Shown here piece after piece: positions 1 through 7,086 of a DNA stretch of 11,861 nt. Origin of the DNA: Bacteroidales bacterium (GTDB lineage Bacteria; Bacteroidota; Bacteroidia; Bacteroidales; UBA7960); contig PWIY01000170.1 of the NCBI GenBank assembly GCA_003560215.1, forward strand, positions 1 through 11,861, given 5' to 3'. Below the pieces are notes generated by a model. It was not told where the DNA came from. It made no database searches and saw nothing but the letters and a program-made list of their open reading frames with translations. Within the stretch, counting starts at the first letter, position 1; every line of letters begins with the position of its first letter. A program made the position numbers and the translations under genes.

Positions 1-651
1 CAAGGACCGCTTGCCCTCAAAGCCATGCAGAAACTAACAAAAGAAAACGTGGAAGAAATGCCGTTTTTTACATTCAGGGAAATTTCTTTTGCGGGAGCGG
101 AAAATGTAATTTTTTCAATAACGGGGTATACGGGTTCTGACGGATGTGAGATATATGTCCGCAACGAAGATGCCCTGAAAGTATATGAGGCTGTGCTGGA
201 GGCAGGGGAAGAGTATGGGATTAAGCCCATCGGACTGGCAGCCAGGGATACTTTAAGGCTGGAAGCCGGGCTGTGCCTTTACGGTAACGATATTGACGAC
301 ACCACCTCCCCCATTGAAGCAGGGCTTGGATGGGTGACCAAATTCACGAAGGACTTTGTAAACCGCGACAACCTTCAGAAACAGAAAGAAGAAGGCGTAA
401 GCCGCCGGCTGGTCGGGTTTGAGCTCCTGGAAAAAGGAATTTCCAGGAAAGATTACCAGATTGTGGATGAGGACGGTCAACCCATCGGGAAGGTTACATC
501 GGGTACGATGTCGCCCACCCTCAAAAAACCCATCGGTATGGGGTACGTGAACAAGCCGCACACCAAAGCCGGAACCATCATCTATATACAGATCCGTGGG
601 AAAGCTTATAAAGCACAGGTGGTGAAGATTCCATTTTATAAAAAACCCTGA
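1..651 (+). CDS. gcvT: Aminomethyltransferase, glycine cleavage system T protein (3' portion)
   Basis: GcvT moves the methylamine-derived one-carbon unit from the lipoyl H protein to tetrahydrofolate, giving methylene-THF and ammonia in glycine breakdown in the cytoplasm. The reading frame is open from base 1 (it reads QGPLALKAMQKL before the first internal ATG at 25), so the gene begins outside the window; about 216 codons of a protein usually near 360 residues are present. Visible family motifs are GYTGSDGCEIY, the ARDTLRLEAG stretch, PIEAGLGW, and near the end GTMSPTLKKPIGMGYV, typical of the T-protein C-terminal beta-barrel. It ends with TGA at 649-651. The next gene follows after about 40 bases on the same strand with no visible terminator, so cotranscription is possible, although the functions are not obviously linked. 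The family call is secure; the N-terminal folate-binding half cannot be assessed. Confidence 0.95.
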   Translation, partial: QGPLALKAMQKLTKENVEEMPFFTFREISFAGAENVIFSITGYTGSDGCEIYVRNEDALKVYEAVLEAGEEYGIKPIGLAARDTLRLEAGLCLYGNDIDDTTSPIEAGLGWVTKFTKDFVNRDNLQKQKEEGVSRRLVGFELLEKGISRKDYQIVDEDGQPIGKVTSGTMSPTLKKPIGMGYVNKPHTKAGTIIYIQIRGKAYKAQVVKIPFYKKP

Positions 652-691
652 TCAGGGCCACTGACTGAACCAATTGATCCCAATTCAAGGT

Positions 692-1438
692 ATGATGTAT
701 TCTGAACAGGGAGACCATCAGGTTGAAGTATGCTTCTCCCCCATTTCATGGCCTTTATTTGAAAAAGAGAACGCTGTTGTCATTGTAACAGACGTTTTCA
801 GGGCAACAACTGCAATTTGTGCGGCATTTGAAAATGGGGTCAGTGCCATTATTCCCGCAGAAACCGTCAGTGAAAGTGAATACTGGAAGAAAGAAGGGTA
901 TATTACCGCCGGTGAACGCAACGGGATTACACTTGAGTGTGCTGATTTCGGAAACTCTCCCTATAACTTCATGGACCCGGCGCTCCGCGGCAAGGTGATT
1001 TCAATGAACACAACCAACGGAACCAGGGCCATCCGCATGGCAGCGGAGAAAGAAAATGAAATACTGATCGGGGCGTTTTCCAACCTTTCGGCGGTATGCC
1101 GGTATGCGGTGAACCGCCAAAAAGACATTTTGATTCTCTGTGCCGGCTGGAAAGACAGGTTCAGCATGGAGGACGCATTGTTTGCAGGAGCTGCAGCCGG
1201 TGAAATAACTGCCCTTGGCAAGGGCAGTTATTATTCCGTATGCGATTCAGCCATTGCAAGCCATGAACTTTGGAAACTTGCCGAACCTGACCCGGTTCGG
1301 TTCATTGAGAAAGCCGCTCACAGACACCGCCTAAAGAAAATGGGTCTGGATGAGGTGATCCCTTACTGTCTTCGCCGGGATGTTACCCAAAAAGTCCCCC
1401 GGCTTCAGTCCGGACGTCTTGTGGTTGAAAACGCTTAG
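692..1438 (+). CDS. comB: ComB-family 2-phosphosulfolactate phosphatase
   Basis: In methanogens ComB dephosphorylates 2-phosphosulfolactate to sulfolactate during coenzyme M synthesis, and the reaction is Mg-dependent. Bacterial members often have no proven role. From the ATG at 692 the protein has 248 residues, close to the family size. Family motifs are the N-terminal VEVCFSP, DVFRATT at about 34-40, GERNG at 74-78, NTTNGTRA at 106-113, and CAGWKDRFSMED at 150-161. I prefer the ATG at 692 (or the adjacent one at 695) over an in-frame TTG at 674, because homologues start only a few residues before VxVCFSP and AAGG lies just upstream. The gene lies 40 bases after gcvT. An unusual perfect inverted repeat (1204-1232) lies inside the coding region around residues 171-180, encoding the segment with TALGKGSYY. 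No coenzyme M genes are visible nearby, so the physiological substrate is uncertain; sulfolactate metabolism is possible but inferred. Confidence 0.88.
   Translation: MMYSEQGDHQVEVCFSPISWPLFEKENAVVIVTDVFRATTAICAAFENGVSAIIPAETVSESEYWKKEGYITAGERNGITLECADFGNSPYNFMDPALRGKVISMNTTNGTRAIRMAAEKENEILIGAFSNLSAVCRYAVNRQKDILILCAGWKDRFSMEDALFAGAAAGEITALGKGSYYSVCDSAIASHELWKLAEPDPVRFIEKAAHRHRLKKMGLDEVIPYCLRRDVTQKVPRLQSGRLVVENA
1204..1232. repeat. Perfect 13-bp inverted repeat inside the comB-like gene
   Basis: Bases 1204-1216 (AATAACTGCCCTT) are the exact reverse complement of bases 1220-1232, with a three-base GGC loop between them. The transcript could form a tight hairpin followed by a modestly T-rich stretch (TTATTCC). 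It lies wholly inside the open reading frame, where such perfect symmetry is not expected from codon constraints alone. It could be an attenuating or partial-termination hairpin, an mRNA stability element, a protein-binding palindrome, or chance. Confidence 0.75.
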
Positions 1439-1517
1439 CCAAAGAACCGCCCGGACCGTCCGGTCCCCGATAATAACCTGTGACAGGATATCCCCGGCGT
1501 TTAATCTGCGGCGTGCA

Positions 1518-1525
1518 TATATTTG
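1518..1525 (+). promoter_or_regulatory. Candidate Bacteroidetes -7 promoter element
   Basis: TATATTTG matches the Bacteroidetes primary-sigma -7 consensus TAnnTTTG exactly. It lies 20 bases before the ATG at 1546, which would give a short leader of roughly 10-15 bases. The upstream TTTG (-33) element is poor: only GTTTAA at 1499-1504 is seen, at a somewhat short spacing. This supports separate transcription of the exported hydrolase, but the match is short and could be chance. Confidence 0.4.
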
Positions 1526-1545
1526 TTGTGTGATAAACCGCAAAA

Positions 1546-2565
1546 ATGCCCGTACGCATGATAAAGCCAGGCAGGGAGGTATTTACCGGCAGAACTATAC
1601 ATCCATGGTGTATGCTGATAATATGGATGTTTTTTTCCCCCGCTGAAGGAAAAGGTTTTGGATTTCATGCCCACCGGATTATAAACCGAATGGCTGTTTA
1701 CACCTTACCTCCGGAGATGATTGGCCTCTATAAATCACACATTGAATTCCTGGCTGAACGATCCATTGACCCTGACAGACGGGCCCATGTGGTGGAAGGA
1801 GAAGCACCCAGGCATTATATTGACATAGACCATTTCGGAGAGCAACCCTTTCAGTCGATGCCCCGCGGCTGGAGTGAGGCAAGGGCAAAATACTCCCGGG
1901 ATACCCTTATGGAATATGGTGTTCTTCCCTGGCATATTGATGAAATGGCAGAGCGCCTTACATTGGCGTTCCAAAACCGGGATCTTGATCAGATACTCAT
2001 CAACTCCGCCCATCTTGGCCACTATATTGCAGATGCCTGCACCCCCTTGCACACTACCCTGCACTATAACGGCCGCACTCCCGCAGAACGCGGAATTCAT
2101 GCTTTATGGGAAAGCCGGTTGCCTGAACTATACGCCCATGAATATGATTATCTGACAGGCCGTGCTGAGTATATTCCGGATCCACTGGGAAAGGCCTGGG
2201 AGCTGATAGAACAAAGTCATCATCACGTAACGAAAATTTACCAGGTGTATGACAGTTTGCACTCGGTGATTCCTGCAGACCAGATATACGTGGTTGAAAT
2301 GCGTGGTCAGGCAACGGGGCAGCATTTTTCCCGCACATTTTCTGCTGCATTTCACCGGGGGCTGGAAGGCATGGTTGAACAACAAATGCAGAAAGCGGTT
2401 AAAACAATCGGGGATTTTTGGTTCACTGCATGGGTTGATGCAGGGCAACCCAGGCTGGACGACCTCAGCAGGCAGTCAATCAGCCAGCGTTTGCTGCAGA
2501 TGATCAATAACCAGGAGTCTGTCTGGGGAAATGAAAAGGAATCTGTTGAAAGATCGGTTCAATGA
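1546..2565 (+). CDS. Exported zinc-dependent phospholipase C / S1-P1 nuclease-like protein
   Basis: The 339-residue product belongs to the all-helical trinuclear-zinc fold shared by bacterial phospholipase C and S1/P1 nucleases; whether it cleaves phospholipid or nucleic acid cannot be told. Residues 1-35 look like a signal peptide: basic start, a short hydrophobic core (CMLIIWMFFS), then PAEG. The mature part begins near residue 36 with GFGFHAHRIIN. Probable metal ligands are H43, D93 or D95 in RHYIDIDHF, the H159-xxx-D163-xxxxx-H169 set in HYIADACTPLH, and H185-xxx-E189 in HALWE, matching the HxxxD, PxH and HxxxE/D pattern of the superfamily. In many relatives the mature protein starts with Trp, which binds zinc through its backbone; here Phe38 occupies that place. 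The ATG at 1546 is chosen because it gives the full signal peptide and lies just after a -7-like element. A downstream ATG at 1612 would lose the basic n-region. The likely location is periplasm or cell surface. Confidence 0.82.
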   Translation: MPVRMIKPGREVFTGRTIHPWCMLIIWMFFSPAEGKGFGFHAHRIINRMAVYTLPPEMIGLYKSHIEFLAERSIDPDRRAHVVEGEAPRHYIDIDHFGEQPFQSMPRGWSEARAKYSRDTLMEYGVLPWHIDEMAERLTLAFQNRDLDQILINSAHLGHYIADACTPLHTTLHYNGRTPAERGIHALWESRLPELYAHEYDYLTGRAEYIPDPLGKAWELIEQSHHHVTKIYQVYDSLHSVIPADQIYVVEMRGQATGQHFSRTFSAAFHRGLEGMVEQQMQKAVKTIGDFWFTAWVDAGQPRLDDLSRQSISQRLLQMINNQESVWGNEKESVERSVQ

Positions 2566-2675
2566 GTTGTTTTCGCATACGTTTGCGTGTTTTCTTTGGA
2601 TTTTTATCCGTTCTGTTCTGAATAATTTTTAGTAATTTCACGTTCCTTTTTTACAAAGTTGAAACCCATAACTCA

Positions 2676-5600
2676 ATGATTATGAGCGAAAAAAAGATTA
2701 AACAACCCGACTATATTTTTGAAACCGCATGGGAAGTATGCAACAAAACCGGCGGTATTCATACCATGATCAGTTCCAAAGCCCGGATCCTTGCAGAAAA
2801 TTTGTATGATCAGTATATCGTTATCGGGCCTGATGTCTGGAAAGAAACCCATCGAAACCCCGAATTCGTTGAAGATCAATACCTTTTCCGGTCATGGAGG
2901 GAACATGCTGCCAGTCAGGGCCTGCATTTCAGGGTTGGTCGCTGGCAGGTGCCGGGCAATCCGGTGGCAATTCTGGTGGACTTTACCCCGCTTTTCGGTC
3001 AAAAAAATGAAATCTTCAAGGATTACTGGGATAAATTTGAACTGAATTCCCTGAGCGGCCAATGGGATTATACCGAGCCGGCATTGTTTGGTTATGCAGC
3101 CGGCCAGGTGATTGAAAGCTTTTATCACTATTACATGACTGCCGGCGATCATTTCATTGCACACTTTCATGAATGGTTAACCGGTACAGGAATATTGTAC
3201 CTGAAAGACAGGGTGCCGCAGGCATCTGCCGTTTTCACCACCCATGCCACGATTCTGGGGCGCTCGATTGCCGGCAGCGGGCAGGATCTTTACAGCCTGG
3301 AAAATGAAATTGATCCGGAAGCCAAGGCTGCAAAAATGGGAGTTGCTTCAAAATTCAGCCTGGAGAAGATGGCAGCCCGCCATGCAGACATTTTCACGAC
3401 AGTCAGTGATGCAACAGCCGGTGAATGTAAAAAATTGCTGGGAAGAGAACCGGACCTGATCACACCCAATGGATTCGACAAACAACTCCTCGATGCAGGG
3501 AAAGAAAATGCCGGCATCAGGGTTAAAAGCAGGCAGCGCTTGCTTTCTGTGGCAAAGGGTCTGCTGAATACGGATCTTCCCGAAGATTCTTTCCTCCTTT
3601 TACACAGCGGACGATATGAGTTTCACAACAAGGGCACTGATGTATTGATCGATGCCCTTGGTGAGCTAAACAAACAACCCGGCAAAAAACCGGTGGTTGC
3701 CTTTATTTTTGTTCCTTCAAGTCAGGGCGGACCTCTTCACAGTGTGACAAAAAGAGTTAAATCCCCTGATTATTCCAACCCTGTGGTCGGTGAGTACCTC
3801 ACCCACAGGTTGACAGATCCCGATCATGACGCAATTATTCAGCGGCTGAAGCAGGCGGGGCTTGAGAACAAAGCTGAAGACAGGGTAAAAATTGTTTTCT
3901 CCCCTGCTTACCTGAACGGCAGCGATGGATTGTACAACATGCCATATTTTGATATACTATCCGGTTTTGACGTGGGTGTTTTTCCTTCTTATTATGAGCC
4001 CTGGGGCTACACCCCAATGGAAAGTATGGCCAGCCGGGTGCCGACAATTACCTCTTCTCTGTCAGGATTCGGCCAATGGCTCATGAAGCATCAGGAAGAC
4101 TTTGAACAGGCCGTCCGGATCATCGGAAGAGATGACCGGAATGATGAGGAAGCAACCAATGAAATTGCCGGAATTATACGGCAATGGGCTGAGGAGGCCG
4201 AAAACAGCGAATTTACTGCAGAGGATCATGAAACCGATCCATTGAGCCACAAAAGCCTTTTACCGGGTCGCGCACGTGGCGCTGAAATCATCGGTGACCT
4301 GGTATGGGAGAACCAGTTTTCTGCCTACGAAAAAGCCTTTTCCGAAGCGATCGGGAAGTCGTTATTGCGTTATGAGCAGTTCAGGGATAAGAAACAGCCG
4401 GTCAAGGAGGTTAAGTTGCCGCCTGTTGAATCCATGCGTCCCAAATGGAAGAAGGTGACCGTGGAGATCAACGTCCCGGACGAGTTGAAAGAGCTGCCGG
4501 TATTGGCCAAAAACATATGGTGGACCTGGAATTATGAAGCCCTGGATCTTTTTGAAAGCATTGATCCGGATCTGTGGGAGAGTTGTGAGAAAAATCCCAT
4601 TACACTGCTGGAAAACCTGGGGATGGAGCATTTTGAAAGTCTCCGGAAAAATGACAGTTTTCTTGGAAAATATAAAGAGGTGGTCAAAAAGTTCAATGAC
4701 TACATGGAAGAAGGGCGAAATAAAAAAACAAAGCAGATTGCCTATTTTTCTATGGAATATGGCCTGCATGAGACCATAAAGATCTATTCAGGCGGTCTTG
4801 GTGTACTGGCCGGTGATTACCTGAAGCAGGCCAGCGATGACAATGTGGATATGGTTGGTGTCGGATTGCTTTACAGGTATGGATATTTTACACAAAGCCT
4901 CTCCGTGCACGGAGAGCAGGTGGACACCTACCATCCGCACAACTTCTCCAAGATGTCTGCCACACCTGTCCGCGACAAAAACGGTGAGCGGATTAAGATC
5001 AGCATCGCTTTCCCGGGAAGAGTCCTCCATGCCAGGGTATACCGCGTTGATGTGGGGCGCATACCATTATATTTGCTGGATACCGACATATCTGAGAATG
5101 CCCCTGCAGACCGCTTTATTACCCACCAGTTGTACGGAGGTGATTGGGAAAACCGTTTCAAGCAGGAGTTTTTGCTTGGAATAGGCGGGATCCGGCTTCT
5201 TGATGCGCTGGATCTGAACCCGGCGGTTTATCACTGCAATGAAGGGCATGCTGCTTTTACAGGACTTGAGAGGTTGAGAAAGTATGTACAGGAAGAGGGC
5301 ATCGGATTTCATGAAGCCATCGAAGTTGTTCGTGCCAGCAGCCTGTTTACAACCCATACACCGGTACCCGCTGGCCATGATTTTTTCAGCGAGGACATGC
5401 TCCGGACCTATATGCCGCACTATGCAGACCGTTTGGGCGTCAGCTGGGAAGAGTTCATTGGCCTTGGCAAAACCAATCCGGAAAACCCGGACGAAGATTA
5501 TTCCATGAGTGTTCTGGCCACCAAATTGTCAAGGGAAGTAAATGGTGTGAGTAAAATACATGGTGAGGTTTCAAGAAAGATGTTCAAAGACCTTTATCCC

Positions 5601-6974
5601 GGCTACTTCCCTGAAGAACTTCACATCGGGCATGTGACCAATGGTGTGCATTATGGAACCTGGACCGCCAGTGAATGGCAGGAGCTTTATAAGAAAACGT
5701 TTGGGGAGGATTTTCTCCGGAATGTGGCTGACCCGGTCAACTGGGCCAGGATTTATGAAGTGCCGGATAAGGATATCTGGAAAATCCGGAACAATCGAAG
5801 AAAAAGCCTGCTTGAATATATCAAACAAAGGTTGCTGAACAACTTGTCGCGCAGGCAGGAAACCCCAAGGCGGATTTACCAGGTTATGGAAGCCATCAAT
5901 CCGGATACCCTGACAATTGGGTTTGCCAGGCGCTTTGCCACTTATAAGCGGGCGCATCTGCTGTTCAATGACCTCGACAGGTTGTCCAAAATCGTTAACA
6001 ATCCCGATATGCCTGTTCAGTTCATTTATGCCGGGAAGGCCCATCCGGCAGACAAGGCTGGTCAGGAACTGATCAAACACATTCTTGATATCAGCAAGCG
6101 TAAAGAGTTTCATGGAAAAATTCTTTTCCTGGAAGATTATGATATGGAGCTGGGACGTGAACTTGTGAAAGGTGTTGATATCTGGCTAAACACCCCCACC
6201 CGGCCGCAGGAAGCCTCCGGAACAAGCGGACAGAAAGCAGCATTGAACGGAGTAATGAATTTTAGTGTACTTGACGGCTGGTGGGCCGAAGGTTATCAGG
6301 AAGAGACCGGATGGATGCAGAAGCAGGAGAAGACCTTCGAGAACCAGGAGTTTCAGAATGAACTTGATGCGGAAACAATTTACAATACCCTGGAAACGGA
6401 GATCGCACCCATGTATTACAAGCGCGACTCTGACGGAATTCCCAAAGAATGGATACGATGGATAAAGAATTGCATCGCAAGGGTGGCCCCGCACTTTACG
6501 AACAAGCGGATGCTGGATGATTATTTTGCTCTTTTCTATAATAAACTGTTTGAAGGAGCAGCGGAGATCCATGCAAATAATTACGCCAAAGCCAGAGAAC
6601 TTGTACACTGGAAACACCGCGTACTGAACGGCTGGGATGGTGTGGAAGTGATCAGCAAAAAACTCATGAGCAACTCCGGTAAAACATTGCTTCTGGGGCA
6701 ACCTTTTGTTGCAGAACTGACCCTTGATCTGAAAAACCTGAATGAGTCAGATTTCGGGGTTGAGGTCGTTTTTGTAAGGAAATCTGTGGAAGGCAGCAGA
6801 GAGATCATATCAGTCTATGAAATGGAACCTGGTCAGGCAAAAGGCAATCAGGTCACCTACAAATGCGAAGTTGCTGCAAAACATACCGGCGAATTTAACT
6901 ACGCTTTCCGGATGTTTCCCAAACACCAGTCACTGGCTCATCGTCAGGACTTCAACCTGATCAGGTGGATCTGA
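2676..6974 (+). CDS. Fused GT3 glycogen synthase and GT35 alpha-glucan phosphorylase
   Basis: This is a 1432-residue two-enzyme chain. Residues about 13-560 match eukaryote-type (GT3) glycogen synthase: FETAWEVCNKTGGI near the N-terminus, THATILGR at 189-196, TPNGF at 263-267, SGRYEFHNKG at 311-320, and the catalytic E-x7-E motif as E441 and E449 in EPWGYTPMES. Residues about 570-598 form a charged, proline-containing linker. Residues about 599-1432 are a short-type alpha-glucan phosphorylase: a DUF3417-like start (PVLAKNIWWTWNYEAL), EYGLHETIKIYSGGLGVLAGD, EGHAAF, the phosphate-site-like RRFATYKR at 1085-1092, and the pyridoxal-phosphate lysine K1187 in SGTSGQKAALNG. In these families the synthase extends alpha-1,4-glucan from UDP-glucose and the phosphorylase releases glucose 1-phosphate using Pi. 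All key residues seen are intact in both halves, so both may be active. It starts at ATG 2676 (or 2682) and is followed by a strong hairpin. I infer a role in glycogen turnover in the cytoplasm. Confidence 0.95.
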   Translation: MIMSEKKIKQPDYIFETAWEVCNKTGGIHTMISSKARILAENLYDQYIVIGPDVWKETHRNPEFVEDQYLFRSWREHAASQGLHFRVGRWQVPGNPVAILVDFTPLFGQKNEIFKDYWDKFELNSLSGQWDYTEPALFGYAAGQVIESFYHYYMTAGDHFIAHFHEWLTGTGILYLKDRVPQASAVFTTHATILGRSIAGSGQDLYSLENEIDPEAKAAKMGVASKFSLEKMAARHADIFTTVSDATAGECKKLLGREPDLITPNGFDKQLLDAGKENAGIRVKSRQRLLSVAKGLLNTDLPEDSFLLLHSGRYEFHNKGTDVLIDALGELNKQPGKKPVVAFIFVPSSQGGPLHSVTKRVKSPDYSNPVVGEYLTHRLTDPDHDAIIQRLKQAGLENKAEDRVKIVFSPAYLNGSDGLYNMPYFDILSGFDVGVFPSYYEPWGYTPMESMASRVPTITSSLSGFGQWLMKHQEDFEQAVRIIGRDDRNDEEATNEIAGIIRQWAEEAENSEFTAEDHETDPLSHKSLLPGRARGAEIIGDLVWENQFSAYEKAFSEAIGKSLLRYEQFRDKKQPVKEVKLPPVESMRPKWKKVTVEINVPDELKELPVLAKNIWWTWNYEALDLFESIDPDLWESCEKNPITLLENLGMEHFESLRKNDSFLGKYKEVVKKFNDYMEEGRNKKTKQIAYFSMEYGLHETIKIYSGGLGVLAGDYLKQASDDNVDMVGVGLLYRYGYFTQSLSVHGEQVDTYHPHNFSKMSATPVRDKNGERIKISIAFPGRVLHARVYRVDVGRIPLYLLDTDISENAPADRFITHQLYGGDWENRFKQEFLLGIGGIRLLDALDLNPAVYHCNEGHAAFTGLERLRKYVQEEGIGFHEAIEVVRASSLFTTHTPVPAGHDFFSEDMLRTYMPHYADRLGVSWEEFIGLGKTNPENPDEDYSMSVLATKLSREVNGVSKIHGEVSRKMFKDLYPGYFPEELHIGHVTNGVHYGTWTASEWQELYKKTFGEDFLRNVADPVNWARIYEVPDKDIWKIRNNRRKSLLEYIKQRLLNNLSRRQETPRRIYQVMEAINPDTLTIGFARRFATYKRAHLLFNDLDRLSKIVNNPDMPVQFIYAGKAHPADKAGQELIKHILDISKRKEFHGKILFLEDYDMELGRELVKGVDIWLNTPTRPQEASGTSGQKAALNGVMNFSVLDGWWAEGYQEETGWMQKQEKTFENQEFQNELDAETIYNTLETEIAPMYYKRDSDGIPKEWIRWIKNCIARVAPHFTNKRMLDDYFALFYNKLFEGAAEIHANNYAKARELVHWKHRVLNGWDGVEVISKKLMSNSGKTLLLGQPFVAELTLDLKNLNESDFGVEVVFVRKSVEGSREIISVYEMEPGQAKGNQVTYKCEVAAKHTGEFNYAFRMFPKHQSLAHRQDFNLIRWI
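4404..4418 (+). promoter_or_regulatory. Possible internal ribosome-binding site and TTG start in the fusion linker
   Basis: AAGGAGG at 4404-4410 is followed, five bases later, by an in-frame TTG (4416-4418, codon 581) exactly in the linker between the synthase and phosphorylase halves. Initiation there would give an 852-residue stand-alone phosphorylase. An in-frame ATG also lies at 4434. AAG GAG are ordinary Lys-Glu codons and Bacteroidetes rely little on Shine-Dalgarno pairing, so this is speculative. Confidence 0.2.
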
Positions 6975-7004
6975 TAGGTTAATTTGCGAGAAGTTTGTAA
7001 TTTT

Positions 7005-7038
7005 ATAATCCGGCTGGGTTCTTATCCGGCCGGATTAT
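7005..7038 (+). terminator. Probable intrinsic terminator after the glycogen fusion gene
   Basis: Bases 7005-7014 (ATAATCCGGC) pair perfectly with 7029-7038 (GCCGGATTAT), and four further pairs including two G-T wobbles close the stem to a six-base loop (7019-7024). A T-rich stretch, TTATT, follows and TTTT precedes the stem. It lies 31 bases after the stop of the fusion gene and 49 bases before fabG, which fits a transcription end separating the two units. The T-tract is interrupted, so efficiency may be partial. Confidence 0.7.
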
Positions 7039-7086
7039 TTATTGGACTTGAAAAAAGATTACTCATCAAAATAACAACTCATTATT

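Noticed and set aside
674..691. TTG at 674 as the comB start.
   Set aside because: It adds six residues absent from the family, and ATG codons at 692/695 fit better.
1451..1466. GC-rich symmetrical stretch with GGACC and GGTCC arms after comB, considered as a terminator.
   Set aside because: The stem is only 5 bp, alternative pairings leave no loop, and no T-tract follows.
2574..2587. CGCA/TGCG hairpin followed by T-rich sequence after the exported hydrolase gene.
   Set aside because: Four base pairs with a mismatch beyond are too weak to call a terminator; the T-richness is general for this intergenic stretch.
2595..2630. Possible promoter for the glycogen fusion gene: TTTG at 2595-2598 and TAATTTTT at 2623-2630.
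   Set aside because: The -7 match lacks the final G and the spacing of 24 bases is too long; the region is T-rich, so partial matches are expected.
5571..6701. Long minus-strand open frames of 180 and 171 codons opposite the phosphorylase half.
   Set aside because: They are mirror frames of a strongly coding gene, have no recognisable motifs or upstream signals, and the plus-strand protein is fully conserved-looking throughout.
7039..7086. A promoter immediately before fabG.
   Set aside because: No TAnnTTTG element is found in the gap after the hairpin; transcription could start further upstream or by read-through.
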